Positions 9,804-19,593 of a stretch of DNA of 33,933 nucleotides are shown in pieces. Origin of the DNA: Bacillota bacterium (lineage in GTDB: Bacteria; Bacillota; Sulfobacillia; Sulfobacillales; JAIMBI01); the NCBI GenBank assembly GCA_021818685.1, contig JAKATP010000019.1:1-33933 (forward strand), given 5' to 3'. Under the pieces are notes generated by a model. That model was not told where the DNA came from, did not search any database, and worked only from the letters and a program-made list of their open reading frames with translations. Position numbers and translations under genes: made by a program. Every line of letters starts with the position of its first letter. Positions within the stretch are counted from its first letter, which is position 1.

Positions 9804-11069
9804 ATGTCTGCGGACCGGAGCCCCTCAAAAGGCGAAGGGCCGATGCCGCGCGGCTGGCAAGCTCTGTCCAGCACGCCGGTGAGCCTCCGTGCGCTTCTTA
9901 TCGGGAGCGCCATCGGCGATTTTGGCAATGGCTTCTTCCGTCTCGCGCTCCCCTGGCTGGTGTACAACCTGACGGGCTCGGCGGCCGCCCTCGGCGCCAT
10001 GGTCGCCCTCTCCTACGTCCCCACGCTGTTCTTGCCGTTCATCGGGCGGCTGACCGATCGCATGTCCGTCAGGCGGATGCTCCTGGCGAGCCTGGTTGTG
10101 CAATTCGCCACCTTGGCCGCGCTCGCGATCCTGCTCCACCAGCACCGCCTGTCCCTTTATGCGGCGGATGCGGGCGCATTTTTAGCCACGGGCGGCGCCA
10201 TCGGCGCCACCGCGGCCACCGAAGTGACGATCCAGCGTCTTACCCCCGCTCCTGCCCGCATCGCTATCAACGGCCTTTGGTGGATGTTGTTCAATATTTC
10301 GTGGTATGTCTCGCCGGCCTTGGCCGGATTTGCCATCGGCCGCTTCGGTGTCGAGGGGGCACTCGTGGTGAACGCCGTCGCGGTGGCGGTGATGATGGGT
10401 CCTGTCTTCCTGCTCCCGCGCATGGACCCGGTGGCGCCTCTCCCGGCGGTCAGGGGGCGTGCGTCCCTCGGTGAGCCCTTGGTCGCCCTGCGACAAGCCC
10501 GCGATGTCTTTGCCGCCACCGTGGTATTCGGCTACTGGACCTTCACCTGGGCGGCCGTGTTTGCGCTGCAAGTGTTCCTGTTCCGGCACCGCCTTCATCT
10601 CGCGGCGCCCATGGTGGGGGTGGTCGGACTCGTAGCTGGGATCGCCCCCGTGATCCTGGCACTCACGGCGCCCTACATCCTGCCCCGGATCCGGGTGGTA
10701 TGGCTGCTGTCGATGGCGCTTTGGGTGTCCGGCACCGGCATGGTCGTCCTGGCACTGGCGCACAACTGGTGGACGGCCACCATCGCCGTGGGGCTCATCG
10801 ACGCCGTCACGGCCCCGGTCGGCATCGTCGTGTCGACGCTGGCCCAGCGCGCCATTCCTGCCCGCCTCTTCGGGCAAGTGGTGGGCTGGCAGGCGGTCAT
10901 CCAGTCGGGCGGTACGCCGGTCGCGAGCCTTCTGGCCGGGATCGCAGCCGTGGCGTTCGGCGCCGGGGGCGCGATGCTGGCGGCGGCAACTTTGACGCTT
11001 TGCGGAGGGCTGCTGCTGCCGCTCTCACCATGGCGCCGCGTACTCGAGCAAAAACCCCCCTTGCGATGA
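9804..11069 (+). CDS. MFS transporter
   Basis: About 12 hydrophobic segments; MFS loop-2/3-like signature GRLTDRMSVRRMLL; AAAGGA upstream of ATG 9804. Confidence 0.85.
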   Translation: MSADRSPSKGEGPMPRGWQALSSTPVSLRALLIGSAIGDFGNGFFRLALPWLVYNLTGSAAALGAMVALSYVPTLFLPFIGRLTDRMSVRRMLLASLVVQFATLAALAILLHQHRLSLYAADAGAFLATGGAIGATAATEVTIQRLTPAPARIAINGLWWMLFNISWYVSPALAGFAIGRFGVEGALVVNAVAVAVMMGPVFLLPRMDPVAPLPAVRGRASLGEPLVALRQARDVFAATVVFGYWTFTWAAVFALQVFLFRHRLHLAAPMVGVVGLVAGIAPVILALTAPYILPRIRVVWLLSMALWVSGTGMVVLALAHNWWTATIAVGLIDAVTAPVGIVVSTLAQRAIPARLFGQVVGWQAVIQSGGTPVASLLAGIAAVAFGAGGAMLAAATLTLCGGLLLPLSPWRRVLEQKPPLR

Positions 11070-11166
11070 GCTTCCGGTTGAGAGGAGCGAGGTGACATAT
11101 AAAATTTCAGCAGGCATCAAGGAGTTCTGGCCTGTTGAGTAGAATTCACCTATGTTCGGGGTGCGC

Positions 11167-11198
11167 CGGCGGCTTGTGAGCGATGCTCCATGCCGCCG
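11167..11198 (+). promoter_or_regulatory. Inverted repeat in SBP-1 leader
   Basis: CGGCGGC (11167-11173) and GCCGCCG (11192-11198), perfect 7-bp arms about 60 nt before the start. Confidence 0.35.
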
Positions 11199-11259
11199 TC
11201 GTTTCGAGCATGTTTCGCGAATAGGCGCCCTTCCAGCGCCCGGAGAGAGGAGTACCACC

Positions 11260-12975
11260 ATGAAGTCCCGTCGATGGTACGGATGGGCCGCCGCCTTGTT
11301 GGGAGGATTCGCCCTGGTCCTGGCGGGTTGCGGATCCGGGCCGAGCCAGGCCGGAAGCAGCGTCGCGCCCGGGCTCAGCAACAAGGTCATTAAGATGGTC
11401 GGAGGCGTTCAGCTGGAGCCGAACGACTACTTCCCCATCGTCTCGGCCGCCGCCTGCAGCGTGGAAAACGGGAGCATTACGTCCCAAATGTACGCGCCGC
11501 TCATTTTCATCAACAACCAGGACAAGATCGACTATGCCCAGTCGGTCGCCTCCAGTATCACGCCGACCAAGAACGACACGGTGTTCACCATCGATCTGCA
11601 CCACAATTGGCACTGGAGCAACGGCACCCCGGTGACCGCCCAGGATGTCGTGTACGCGTGGCAGATCATTGATGCCTCGGCGCAGCCGAAGGCGCCCTGG
11701 GAGTACTGCGGCGTCGGCGCCGGCGGTATCCCGCAGGACTGGAAGAGCGTCGTCGCGACCGGTCCTTACACCGTGACGGTGACCCTGAATAAGCCGCTCA
11801 ATCCGGTGTGGTTCGAGTACAACGGCCTGTCCAACCTCGTCCCCCTGCCCAAGCAGACTTGGGACAAGTACTCGAACATGAACCAGGAGCTGTCCTACAT
11901 CAACAAGATCTCCAACTCCCCCTCGAACGCGGCGTTCAAGGTCGTCGACGGACCGTACGCGTTTGGCACGTACGTCAACAACGAGTACTGGACCCTGGTG
12001 GCGAACCCCAAATACACGCTGAAAAAGCCCACGATCAAGGAACTCCTGTTTGAGTACGAAACCTCAAACTCGAACCTGTTCGCGGGTCTTCGCAAGGGTC
12101 AGTTCGCGTACGCCGGCATCCCGACGTCCTACGTGAAGGACTTGAAGCAGCTGCCCAATTACTACAAGGACGAGAACGCCCCGTACAGCTTCTGCTTCAA
12201 CTACATCCAGCCCAACCTGTACGCGAAGGCCCCGAACGGCATCGGTCCCATCCTGTCTGAGCTACCCGTGCGGCAGGCGCTGCAGCTCGGGATCGATCAG
12301 GCGTCCATCATCAAGCTCTACCAGGGTCTGGCCTATCAGACCTACGACCCCGTTCCGAAGCTCCCGAACAACCCGTTCTTCGACAAGGGGCTCAAGAACC
12401 CGTATCCGTTCAACATCAAACGCGGCATCAAGCTCTTGGAGAGCGCCGGGTGGCATATGAAGAACGGTGTCATGACGAAGAACGGCAAGCAGCTCGCCTT
12501 CCAGTTCATCGTGGCATCGGGGTCCAACACGGACACCAACATCGCTGAGCTCATCCAGTCGGACTGGGCCAAGGAAGGCATCAAGGCCACCATCAAGGAG
12601 GAGCCATTCAACCAGGTCATCGCCCTCACCGACACCCAATACCAGGTGGAATGGTGGGGCGGCGGCTGGTGCTACGGCGCCACCGACCCGACCGGTGACC
12701 AGCTGTTCGCGGCTAACTCGCCGGCCAACATCGGCGCCTATGACAGCTCGACGATGAACCGGCTCATCAAGGCAAGCGTGGCGCCCCAGTCGCCGGCTTC
12801 GGCGACGAAGACGCTCGACGCCTATCAGGTGTACGCGGCGAAGAATCTGCCCGTCCTCTTCATCCCGACCGCGACCACGGTCCAGGTTGTGGAGAATGGA
12901 CTGCATGGTGTCAACAAGTACACCAATGCCATCTCGGGCTACGTCGAGTACAACTACTGGAAGGTTGGCAAGTAA
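11260..12975 (+). CDS. ABC transporter substrate-binding lipoprotein, family 5 (peptide/oligopeptide type), SBP-1
   Basis: Lipobox LVLAGCGSG; LHHNWHWSNGTPVTAQDVVYAW; VRQALQLGIDQASII; ATG 11260 preceded by GGAGAGAGGAG. The extended ORF start at 11152 is unlikely. Confidence 0.92.
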   Translation: MKSRRWYGWAAALLGGFALVLAGCGSGPSQAGSSVAPGLSNKVIKMVGGVQLEPNDYFPIVSAAACSVENGSITSQMYAPLIFINNQDKIDYAQSVASSITPTKNDTVFTIDLHHNWHWSNGTPVTAQDVVYAWQIIDASAQPKAPWEYCGVGAGGIPQDWKSVVATGPYTVTVTLNKPLNPVWFEYNGLSNLVPLPKQTWDKYSNMNQELSYINKISNSPSNAAFKVVDGPYAFGTYVNNEYWTLVANPKYTLKKPTIKELLFEYETSNSNLFAGLRKGQFAYAGIPTSYVKDLKQLPNYYKDENAPYSFCFNYIQPNLYAKAPNGIGPILSELPVRQALQLGIDQASIIKLYQGLAYQTYDPVPKLPNNPFFDKGLKNPYPFNIKRGIKLLESAGWHMKNGVMTKNGKQLAFQFIVASGSNTDTNIAELIQSDWAKEGIKATIKEEPFNQVIALTDTQYQVEWWGGGWCYGATDPTGDQLFAANSPANIGAYDSSTMNRLIKASVAPQSPASATKTLDAYQVYAAKNLPVLFIPTATTVQVVENGLHGVNKYTNAISGYVEYNYWKVGK

Positions 12976-13014
12976 GCCAGATCTCCGGCAACCACGGTAA
13001 CAGCGGCAGCGGTC

Positions 13015-13041
13015 GAAGAGGGCGGGTCTCCCGCCCTCTTC
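13015..13041 (+). terminator. Strong hairpin downstream of SBP-1 (no clear U-tract)
   Basis: GAAGAGGGCGGG-TCT-CCCGCCCTCTTC, perfect 12-bp stem. Confidence 0.55.
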
Positions 13042-13103
13042 GCCTGCTCGGAGACCTGAGTCAGCTGGGCCTCGCGCCCGCCAGAGCCCCGCGGCGGCGT
13101 ATT

Positions 13104-14165
13104 ATGCGAGAAGAAGACCGGCTCAGGCCGTCGACCGGTCCGTTTATCATCCAGCGTCTTGAGGAGGCGACCCCAAGCTTCATGGATGAGAGCCCTTTGC
13201 TGATTTTCGGAGGCCGCGCGAGCCGTCTACTGACCCGTAGCATCTGCGGCTATCTGGGTGTGCCCGAGGGCAAAAACCAGACGCTCCAGTTCTCCGACGG
13301 CAACCTCTTTGTCCGGGTCGAGGACAACGTAAGGGGGCAGGACGTCTATCTGATCCAGTCCACCGGTCAGCCGGCCAACGACAACTTCATGGAGCTCCTG
13401 TTCTGGATTGACGCCTTCAAGCGTGCAAGTGCGGCGTCCGTGACCGCCATCATCCCCTACTTCGGCTACGCCAAGGGCGACAAGAAGGACGAGCCGCGAG
13501 TGTCCATCCGGGCGCGGGTATGCGCCGATGCGATCGAGGCAGCTGGCGCCGACCGCATCGTAACGATGGACCTGCATGCTCCCCAGATCCAGGGTTTCTT
13601 CCGAAAGCCGGTGGACAACCTCTACGCGCTACCGATACTCATCGAGCGTCTTCGCCGGCTTCCACTACACGATCCCGTCGTGGTATCACCGGACGTCGGC
13701 TTTGCCAAGCCGGCCCGCCGTTACGCATCGGAGCTCGGGGCCCCTCTCGCGATTGTCGATAAGGGGCGCTTCTCCCACGACGAGCGCGCCGCCGTCCTGA
13801 ATTTGATCGGCGACGTGAGCGGACGCGACACCATCATCGTCGATGACTTCACGGCCTCCGCCGGCACGCTCATCGAGGTAGCGCGGGAACTGACCCGGCA
13901 TGGCGCCCGCACGGTCTACGCGGCCGTCACCCATGCCGTCCTCGGGGCAGGCGCTCTCGAGCGTCTCAGGGACAGCCCCATTCGCCGCCTCATTGTGAGT
14001 GACACCGTGGAGCACCCCCGGGAGTCCCTCACCGATCAGGTGGAGGTGGTGTCGGTGGCTCCTCTCTTTGGTGAAGCCATCCTTCGCATCCATCACCGGG
14101 AGAGTATCAGTGCGATGTTTCCTGATACGCCGGCGCGGCTCCTAAGACCCCCGGGAGGGCCCTGA
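13104..14165 (+). CDS. Divergent ribose-phosphate pyrophosphokinase (PRPP synthetase) homologue
   Basis: FSDGNLFVRVEDNVRGQDVYLIQST, NFMELLFWIDAFKRASAASVTAIIPYFGYAKGDKK, VTMDLHAPQIQGFF, DDFTASAGTLIEVAREL. Start could be 13104 or ATG 13182. Confidence 0.85.
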   Translation: MREEDRLRPSTGPFIIQRLEEATPSFMDESPLLIFGGRASRLLTRSICGYLGVPEGKNQTLQFSDGNLFVRVEDNVRGQDVYLIQSTGQPANDNFMELLFWIDAFKRASAASVTAIIPYFGYAKGDKKDEPRVSIRARVCADAIEAAGADRIVTMDLHAPQIQGFFRKPVDNLYALPILIERLRRLPLHDPVVVSPDVGFAKPARRYASELGAPLAIVDKGRFSHDERAAVLNLIGDVSGRDTIIVDDFTASAGTLIEVARELTRHGARTVYAAVTHAVLGAGALERLRDSPIRRLIVSDTVEHPRESLTDQVEVVSVAPLFGEAILRIHHRESISAMFPDTPARLLRPPGGP

Positions 14166-14865
14166 CCACTATGTCCGCGTATCTTCTTCCCACCAAGCCA
14201 CATAAAGCACGGGCCATTGGACATGGGTTAGGCGGGCACCTGGGTCTACTCAACCATCGTGTGTCGTCGCACACCTTTCGGGGCGTCATCGGCATTTCCG
14301 TGGGGACGTGTTGCCCCGCAGGAGGTATGAACGCGTAAGGCGGCGAGTCCTCGAAACGCCGCGCCCGGCGGCACGGGTTGATGGCGTGAAGAGGGTCATG
14401 GCCACCCCGCCCTGCTGCGCTGAGGCGCCCAGGCTTTAGGCGGATGCTTTTGCCGTGCTACCCGTGTGCGTTACATGGACAACCATGATGGGACAAGCCC
14501 TGGAATCAGCGTCGCCATATCTCCGGCACGCCGGTGCGACTCGCCGCCAGTCCGTGCGGATTCTGCCGTGGAATCCTTCGAGGTCTACGTCATGGTCCTT
14601 GGATAAGAGACAGGGGCCAGCCGTTCGGTGGCACGGATTTGCTGCCGACGGCCAACAACGCTTGACGGCCCATAAGTCGGAGACGAAGCCGCGGCCGTCC
14701 TCGGCGGACGCGTCACCGTCGCAGGAGCAAACGGGTGTGCGTCCTCTGAGGCTCGCTCACAGTTTGTTCGTGGCGATGCGGCGGACTGCGCGCGGGGCCG
14801 TGCGTGCCGGCGGGCTGGCACGCCGGCCCAGCTTTCGCCCCCATGCCCGGAGCTTTTGTGAGAGG

Positions 14866-14895
14866 TTGACCATTAAATAGACATTCGTCTATGTT
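14866..14895 (+). promoter_or_regulatory. Putative ArsR promoter/operator
   Basis: TTGACC (14866-14871), 18-nt spacer, TATGTT (14890-14895), overlapped by perfect palindrome ATAGAC-ATTC-GTCTAT (14877-14892). Confidence 0.55.
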
Positions 14896-14930
14896 TATAC
14901 GTATCGAATTAGATGGGAGGTGCCTCGGTT

Positions 14931-15497
14931 ATGGAGGAGTTGTCTGTAGTAGAATCCCTCAAAGTGCTGGCCGACGAGAGCCGCATCCGCATCCTCGCTC
15001 TCCTGGCCGCGCACGAGTCGAGCGTGGAGGAGCTGGCCGACCGGCTCGGACTCCGGCCCCCCACCGTCTCTCACCATCTGTCCCGGCTGAAGGGTCTCGG
15101 CCTCGTCAGCATGCGCCGGCAGGGCACGACCCACCTCTACCGATTCGAACCGGAGCGCCTGCGCGACGTCAACCGGAGCCTTGAACCAGAAAGACTGGCA
15201 GCCTTGGCCGGAACCCCAGATCCGGGAGAAGACCCGTTTGCGGCCAAGGTGCTGCGCGACTTCTTCATCGGTGAGAGACTGAAGGACATCCCGGCGAGCC
15301 GCACCAAAAGGCGCGTGGTGCTGGAATGGCTCGTGCGCCGTTTTGAGCCGGGCGTGCGCTATCCGGAGCGGACCGTGAATGAGGTGCTGAGCCACCATCA
15401 CCCTGATTTCGCCACCCTGCGCCGAGAGCTGATTGTGAACCGGCTCATGGATCGGGCCGGAGGCGAGTACTGGCGCACAGACGCCGCAGCGCCATGA
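14931..15497 (+). CDS. ArsR-family transcriptional regulator with C-terminal DUF2087-like domain
   Basis: wHTH: SLKVLADESRIRILALLAAHESSVEELADRLGLRPPTVSHHLSRLKGLGLVSMRRQGTTHLYRF; C-terminal IPASRTKRRVVLEWLVRRFEPGVRYPERTVNEVLSHHHPDFATLRRELI. Confidence 0.88.
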   Translation: MEELSVVESLKVLADESRIRILALLAAHESSVEELADRLGLRPPTVSHHLSRLKGLGLVSMRRQGTTHLYRFEPERLRDVNRSLEPERLAALAGTPDPGEDPFAAKVLRDFFIGERLKDIPASRTKRRVVLEWLVRRFEPGVRYPERTVNEVLSHHHPDFATLRRELIVNRLMDRAGGEYWRTDAAAP

Positions 15498-15626
15498 TTC
15501 GTTCCGGACGGCGGGAAGCCGCGTGTAAGGCTCCTGCCGGTTCGGGTCGGTCCTCGATCAAGGAAGTCTGACGGCCGGCGAAGAACTTCCTGCTCCGAGT
15601 CGCCGGTTGCTCAAAAAGGAGTCATC

Positions 15627-17561
15627 ATGTCACACGAAACTCTGGCCGCTCCGCGATCCCCGTTCAGGCCCGAGGATCTTGCCCGCTTGGTCCAGGCCGG
15701 TCCACCGATCTTCATGCCGGGCGGAGACCTTCTTTATCCGGCCACACGCTTTGAGGACGGTGGGCGCCGGGTGCGCCTCACCCGCCTTCCTCGATCCGGT
15801 GACCCCCAGAATCTCTATGATGGGGAGATGGCCGACCCCGCCCTGTCTGCCGACGGAAGCCTCGTCGCCTTCGTCGGGCGTGTAAGCGGCGAGGAGGGGG
15901 TTGCCCTGCTGGACGTGAGGACCGGCGAGGTTCGCCTCCTGACGAAGTTTGCAGGTAGCGTCCGTGCGCCGGTGTGGTCGCCGGACGGGCGCCGCCTTAT
16001 GGTCGAGGTGCTGTCGCCCATGGAGGAGGGGCCGCAGGACCCGCACGTCGTCACCCGCGTCCGCTACGATCTGGATGGGCTCGGCTACCTGGGGTCCCGC
16101 ACCTGGAACGTCTACGTGCTTGACGTCGCCTCCGGCTCCGCGACGGCAGTGGGGACGCCGGAGTGGCACCACCTCTACCCCTGCTGGGCTCCCGACGGTC
16201 GCCACATCGCCCTTATCACGACACGACGTCCCGACTGGGACATCGAATGGGTTTGGGATCTGTACACGGTCGATCTGGACTCGAAGGAATGGCGCCTCCT
16301 CACCCGCTCCGACGGGGTCGCGCGGATGCCAGTGTGGTCGAAGGACGGACGACGTCTCGCCTTCTTTCACAACCATACCCCGGCAACGAGCTCCACCTAT
16401 GACTATCATCTGATGGTGGTGCCGAGCGACGGATCGGAAGCGCCCCAGTGCCTGTCGCACGCGTTCGACCGCGGGTCACCGCAGGGTATGGTGCCGTTCC
16501 GGGCGGCAGCGCCGGAGGAGCTTGCGGACGGACGCTTTCTCTGGTACGCGAACCTCGGCGGACGCCTTACCGTCGTCGCGACGGATGCCGAGGGCCGTAC
16601 CACGCCCCTGGTCAGTCACGTCGCATTTCCGACTGCAGGCCCGGACGGAATCGACGGAGCTGGACTGGCCTTGCTGCCTGATCGCCCCCCCGAGGTTTGC
16701 CGGTTCAGTCTGGCGACCGGTGACATCGAGGTGCAAAGCGACCTGAATCCATGGCTCCGGGAGCGCCGGCCGGTGCCGGCGCCGCGACTCGTCACCCTGG
16801 ATACCGAAGACGGGCCGGTGGAAAACTGGGTCTGGGAACCTGAGGGCGATGGACCCCACCCCACACTGCTCTTCTTTCATGGGGGGCCCCACGGAGCGGT
16901 CGGCCCGTACTTCCAGACCCTCGTCGCCATGCCGGTCACCCACGGTTACGCCGTGGCCGCGCCAAACTTTCGGGGCAGCGGCGGGTACGGCCAAGCGTTC
17001 GCCGATCTCATCCAGGGCCATTGGGGCACGAAGGAGGGTGAGGACGGCGCCGCCCTGGCCGAGCATCTCATCGGCACCGGGGTTGCGGCCCAGGGGCACG
17101 TGGGCGTGTATGGCGGCAGTTACGGGGGCTTCATGACCAACTGGATGGTGACGCGCCATCCCGAAGTCCAGCAGGCGGCCGTCACGATCGCGACCATCTC
17201 GCACCTGGCCACTCTGGCTTATGGCATCGACCACTGGGAGTCCATCCAGACGGACATGGGGGGTCCGCCCTGGGAGATCCCGGCATCTTACCGCGAGCAC
17301 TCCCCTATCACGCAAGTAGACCGGGTGCAGTGTCCCATGCTGATTCTTCACGGCGGCGACGACCGCACGTGCCCTCCCTATGAGGCGGAGATGTGGTTTG
17401 TGGCTCTCCGTTGGCAGAAGAAGCCGGTGACATGGGTGGAGTACCCTGGCGAGGGTCATGTGAGTCTCTTCTTCTCCGGGCGGCTCAATACCCTCACGGA
17501 CCTCCACCGGCGGACGCTCGAGTGGTTCGACCAACACCTGCGAAACCCAACGGGATCCTGA
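15627..17561 (+). CDS. S9 family peptidase (acylaminoacyl-peptidase/prolyl oligopeptidase type)
   Basis: N-terminal WD40-like propeller (WSPDGRRL, WSKDGRRLAF); hydrolase HGGPHG, GVYGGSYGGFMTNW, LILHGGDDRTCPPYEAE, GEGHV; AAGGAG SD. Confidence 0.92.
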   Translation: MSHETLAAPRSPFRPEDLARLVQAGPPIFMPGGDLLYPATRFEDGGRRVRLTRLPRSGDPQNLYDGEMADPALSADGSLVAFVGRVSGEEGVALLDVRTGEVRLLTKFAGSVRAPVWSPDGRRLMVEVLSPMEEGPQDPHVVTRVRYDLDGLGYLGSRTWNVYVLDVASGSATAVGTPEWHHLYPCWAPDGRHIALITTRRPDWDIEWVWDLYTVDLDSKEWRLLTRSDGVARMPVWSKDGRRLAFFHNHTPATSSTYDYHLMVVPSDGSEAPQCLSHAFDRGSPQGMVPFRAAAPEELADGRFLWYANLGGRLTVVATDAEGRTTPLVSHVAFPTAGPDGIDGAGLALLPDRPPEVCRFSLATGDIEVQSDLNPWLRERRPVPAPRLVTLDTEDGPVENWVWEPEGDGPHPTLLFFHGGPHGAVGPYFQTLVAMPVTHGYAVAAPNFRGSGGYGQAFADLIQGHWGTKEGEDGAALAEHLIGTGVAAQGHVGVYGGSYGGFMTNWMVTRHPEVQQAAVTIATISHLATLAYGIDHWESIQTDMGGPPWEIPASYREHSPITQVDRVQCPMLILHGGDDRTCPPYEAEMWFVALRWQKKPVTWVEYPGEGHVSLFFSGRLNTLTDLHRRTLEWFDQHLRNPTGS

Positions 17562-17580
17562 CCCTCGCCCCATCCTCCAT

Positions 17581-17608
17581 GGGCGCCCGCCTCGTGTGGC
17601 GGGCGCCC
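17581..17608 (+). terminator. Terminator-like hairpin between the S9 peptidase and tetR genes
   Basis: GGGCGCCCGCC-TCGTGT-GGCGGGCGCCC, perfect 11-bp stem, weak following T content. Confidence 0.5.
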
Positions 17609-17659
17609 TCCTGCCGTCTGGAACCGTTACCGCGACGAGGTTCCCGGTCCGGAGTGTCC

Positions 17660-17702
17660 TTGCCCCTCACCCACGCAGGTGTAAAATGAGTGAACGCTCA
17701 CT
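17660..17702 (+). promoter_or_regulatory. Putative tetR-fabF promoter/operator
   Basis: TTGCCC (17660-17665), 16-nt spacer, TAAAAT (17682-17687), then inverted repeat AGTGA-ACGC-TCACT (17689-17702). Confidence 0.5.
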
Positions 17703-17722
17703 TTTTATTTCGGAGGCATGGT

Positions 17723-18355
17723 GTGCCCAAAGTCACGGAAGGACATCGGGAATCCCGGCGCCAGGCCATCCTGGACGCGGCCCAGGAGGTTTTTTTAGGT
17801 AAGGGATATCAGTTGGCCACCGTCGATGACATCGCTACCAAGGGCGGCTTCAGCGTCGGCGCCCTGTACCGGTACTTCCCGACCAAGAGCGACATCATGT
17901 TGACGCTCCTCGAGGAGCGGCTGTCGCGCGGGCCCGAGCTCTTGCGCCGTCTGACGTCGGATCGCGAAAGCCCCTGGGAATCCCTCACGCGTTGCGTCGA
18001 CATTTTTGTGAGCGCGCTGCGGGTACGCCATCCCAGCACCGGGCGTCTGCTGCTGGTGGCCTGGGGAGAGACCCTGCAGGACGGGACCGTGCGTCAGGGC
18101 CTCCAGCGTCGGTTCGGCGGCCTTATCGAATACCTGGCAAGCCTGGTGCGTCAGGGAGTGGAGACGGGTGACTTCCGTCGTGACGCCGACGCGACTGCCG
18201 TCGCCGCCATTCTGGTGTCGCTGGCGGATGGCGTGACCCTGTACTGGTCCGTCGGCACACCGGACGTATACCTCCACGACATGCGAACCGCGGCCCTGCA
18301 AATGTTGAAAGCGTACTTGAAACCCCCTGCAGCAGGAGAGGAGCCTTCGACGTGA
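17723..18355 (+). CDS. TetR/AcrR family transcriptional regulator
   Basis: RRQAILDAAQEVFLGKGYQLATVDDIATKGGFSVGALYRYFPTKSDIM (TetR HTH). GTG 17723 with GGAGG at 17712-17716. Confidence 0.9.
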   Translation: MPKVTEGHRESRRQAILDAAQEVFLGKGYQLATVDDIATKGGFSVGALYRYFPTKSDIMLTLLEERLSRGPELLRRLTSDRESPWESLTRCVDIFVSALRVRHPSTGRLLLVAWGETLQDGTVRQGLQRRFGGLIEYLASLVRQGVETGDFRRDADATAVAAILVSLADGVTLYWSVGTPDVYLHDMRTAALQMLKAYLKPPAAGEEPST

Positions 18356-19593
18356 GGCGCGTCGTCATAACGGGTATCGGTATGCTCACCCCCTTGGGAA
18401 ACTCCACAGAAGCCAACTGGAGCGCCATCCTTTCAGGCCGTTCCGGTGTCGGGCCCATCACGGCCTTTGACGCCTCGCATATCGGCGCCCGGATCGCGGG
18501 CGAGGTGAAGGGCTTTAATCCCGCCACGGTGATGGAAGCAAAGGATGTACGGCGCTACGACCGCTTCATCCACTTTGCCATCGCGGCCACCGTCGAGGCC
18601 TGGACGGACTCGGAGCTGCAATGGGATGAGGATCTGGCCGACCGCGCCGGCGTCATCTACGGAAGCGGGATGGGCGGGCTCGGCACCATCCTGACCGCAG
18701 CCGAGGCCCTGCGCGAAAAAGGCGCCGCCCGCGTCTCGCCGCTCCTGTCGCCCGGCTCGGCCATCAATATGGCTGCCGGCCTCATCTCCATCCGCTGGGA
18801 CCTTCGCGGCCCGAATTACGCCACGGTCTCGGCCTGTTCCACCTCGGCTCACGCCATCGCCGACAGCTTCTACGCCATCCAGCGGGGCGATGCCGACGTC
18901 ATGGTCACGGGCGGCAGCGAGGCCGTGCTGACAGAAGTGACTATCGCCTCCTTCGACAATGCCCGGGCGCTCTCGCGGCGGAACGACCGGCCCGAGGCCG
19001 CGTCGCGTCCGTTTGATGCCGGCCGCGACGGCTTCGTCTTAAGCGAGGGCGGCACCACGCTTCTGCTGGAGGAGTTGGAGCATGCGCGCCGCCGTCATGC
19101 CCGCATCTATGCGGAAATAGCGGGAGCGGGGATGGCCGGCGACGCCTACCATGTCACGGCGCCCACCCCCGGCGGAGCCGGGGCGGCACGCGCGATGCTG
19201 CGAGCACTCGAGACGGCCGGCCTTTCGCTCGCGGACGTCCAGTATATCAATGCCCATGCCCCCTCCACGGTGCTGGGCGACGCCAGTGAGACGGCAGCCA
19301 TCAAGGCGGTATTCGGGGTCCATGCCGCGCGCATCGCCGTAAGTTCCACCAAGTCCATGACGGGACACCTTCTGGGGGCGGCCGGCGCCACCGAGGCCGC
19401 CTACACGGCACTGGCCCTGCATCACCAGGTGCTGCCGCCCACGATAAACTACGAGGAAGCCGACCCGGACCTCGATCTTGACTACGTGCCCAATAAGGCC
19501 CGGCCCGCGCCCATACGGGCTGCCCTCTCCAACTCGAATGGCTTCGGGGGCGCTAATATTACACTCGCGTTCCGGGAGGCGCCGTCCAGCTGA
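18352..19593 (+). CDS. fabF: Beta-ketoacyl-ACP synthase II (FabF-type)
   Basis: VVITGIGMLTPLG; Cys active site VSACSTSAHAI; His residues in YINAHAPST and STKSMTGHLLGAAGATEA. 4-nt overlap with the TetR stop. Confidence 0.9.
   Translation: MRRVVITGIGMLTPLGNSTEANWSAILSGRSGVGPITAFDASHIGARIAGEVKGFNPATVMEAKDVRRYDRFIHFAIAATVEAWTDSELQWDEDLADRAGVIYGSGMGGLGTILTAAEALREKGAARVSPLLSPGSAINMAAGLISIRWDLRGPNYATVSACSTSAHAIADSFYAIQRGDADVMVTGGSEAVLTEVTIASFDNARALSRRNDRPEAASRPFDAGRDGFVLSEGGTTLLLEELEHARRRHARIYAEIAGAGMAGDAYHVTAPTPGGAGAARAMLRALETAGLSLADVQYINAHAPSTVLGDASETAAIKAVFGVHAARIAVSSTKSMTGHLLGAAGATEAAYTALALHHQVLPPTINYEEADPDLDLDYVPNKARPAPIRAALSNSNGFGGANITLAFREAPSS

Noticed and set aside
14166-14860. 700-bp intergenic gap before ArsR considered as an ncRNA locus
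   Set aside because: No convincing promoter plus terminator pair or extended structure found by eye; needs RNA-seq or covariance search.
16476-17573. 365-aa minus-strand ORF
   Set aside because: Antisense shadow of the S9 peptidase; low-complexity, His/Arg-rich translation.
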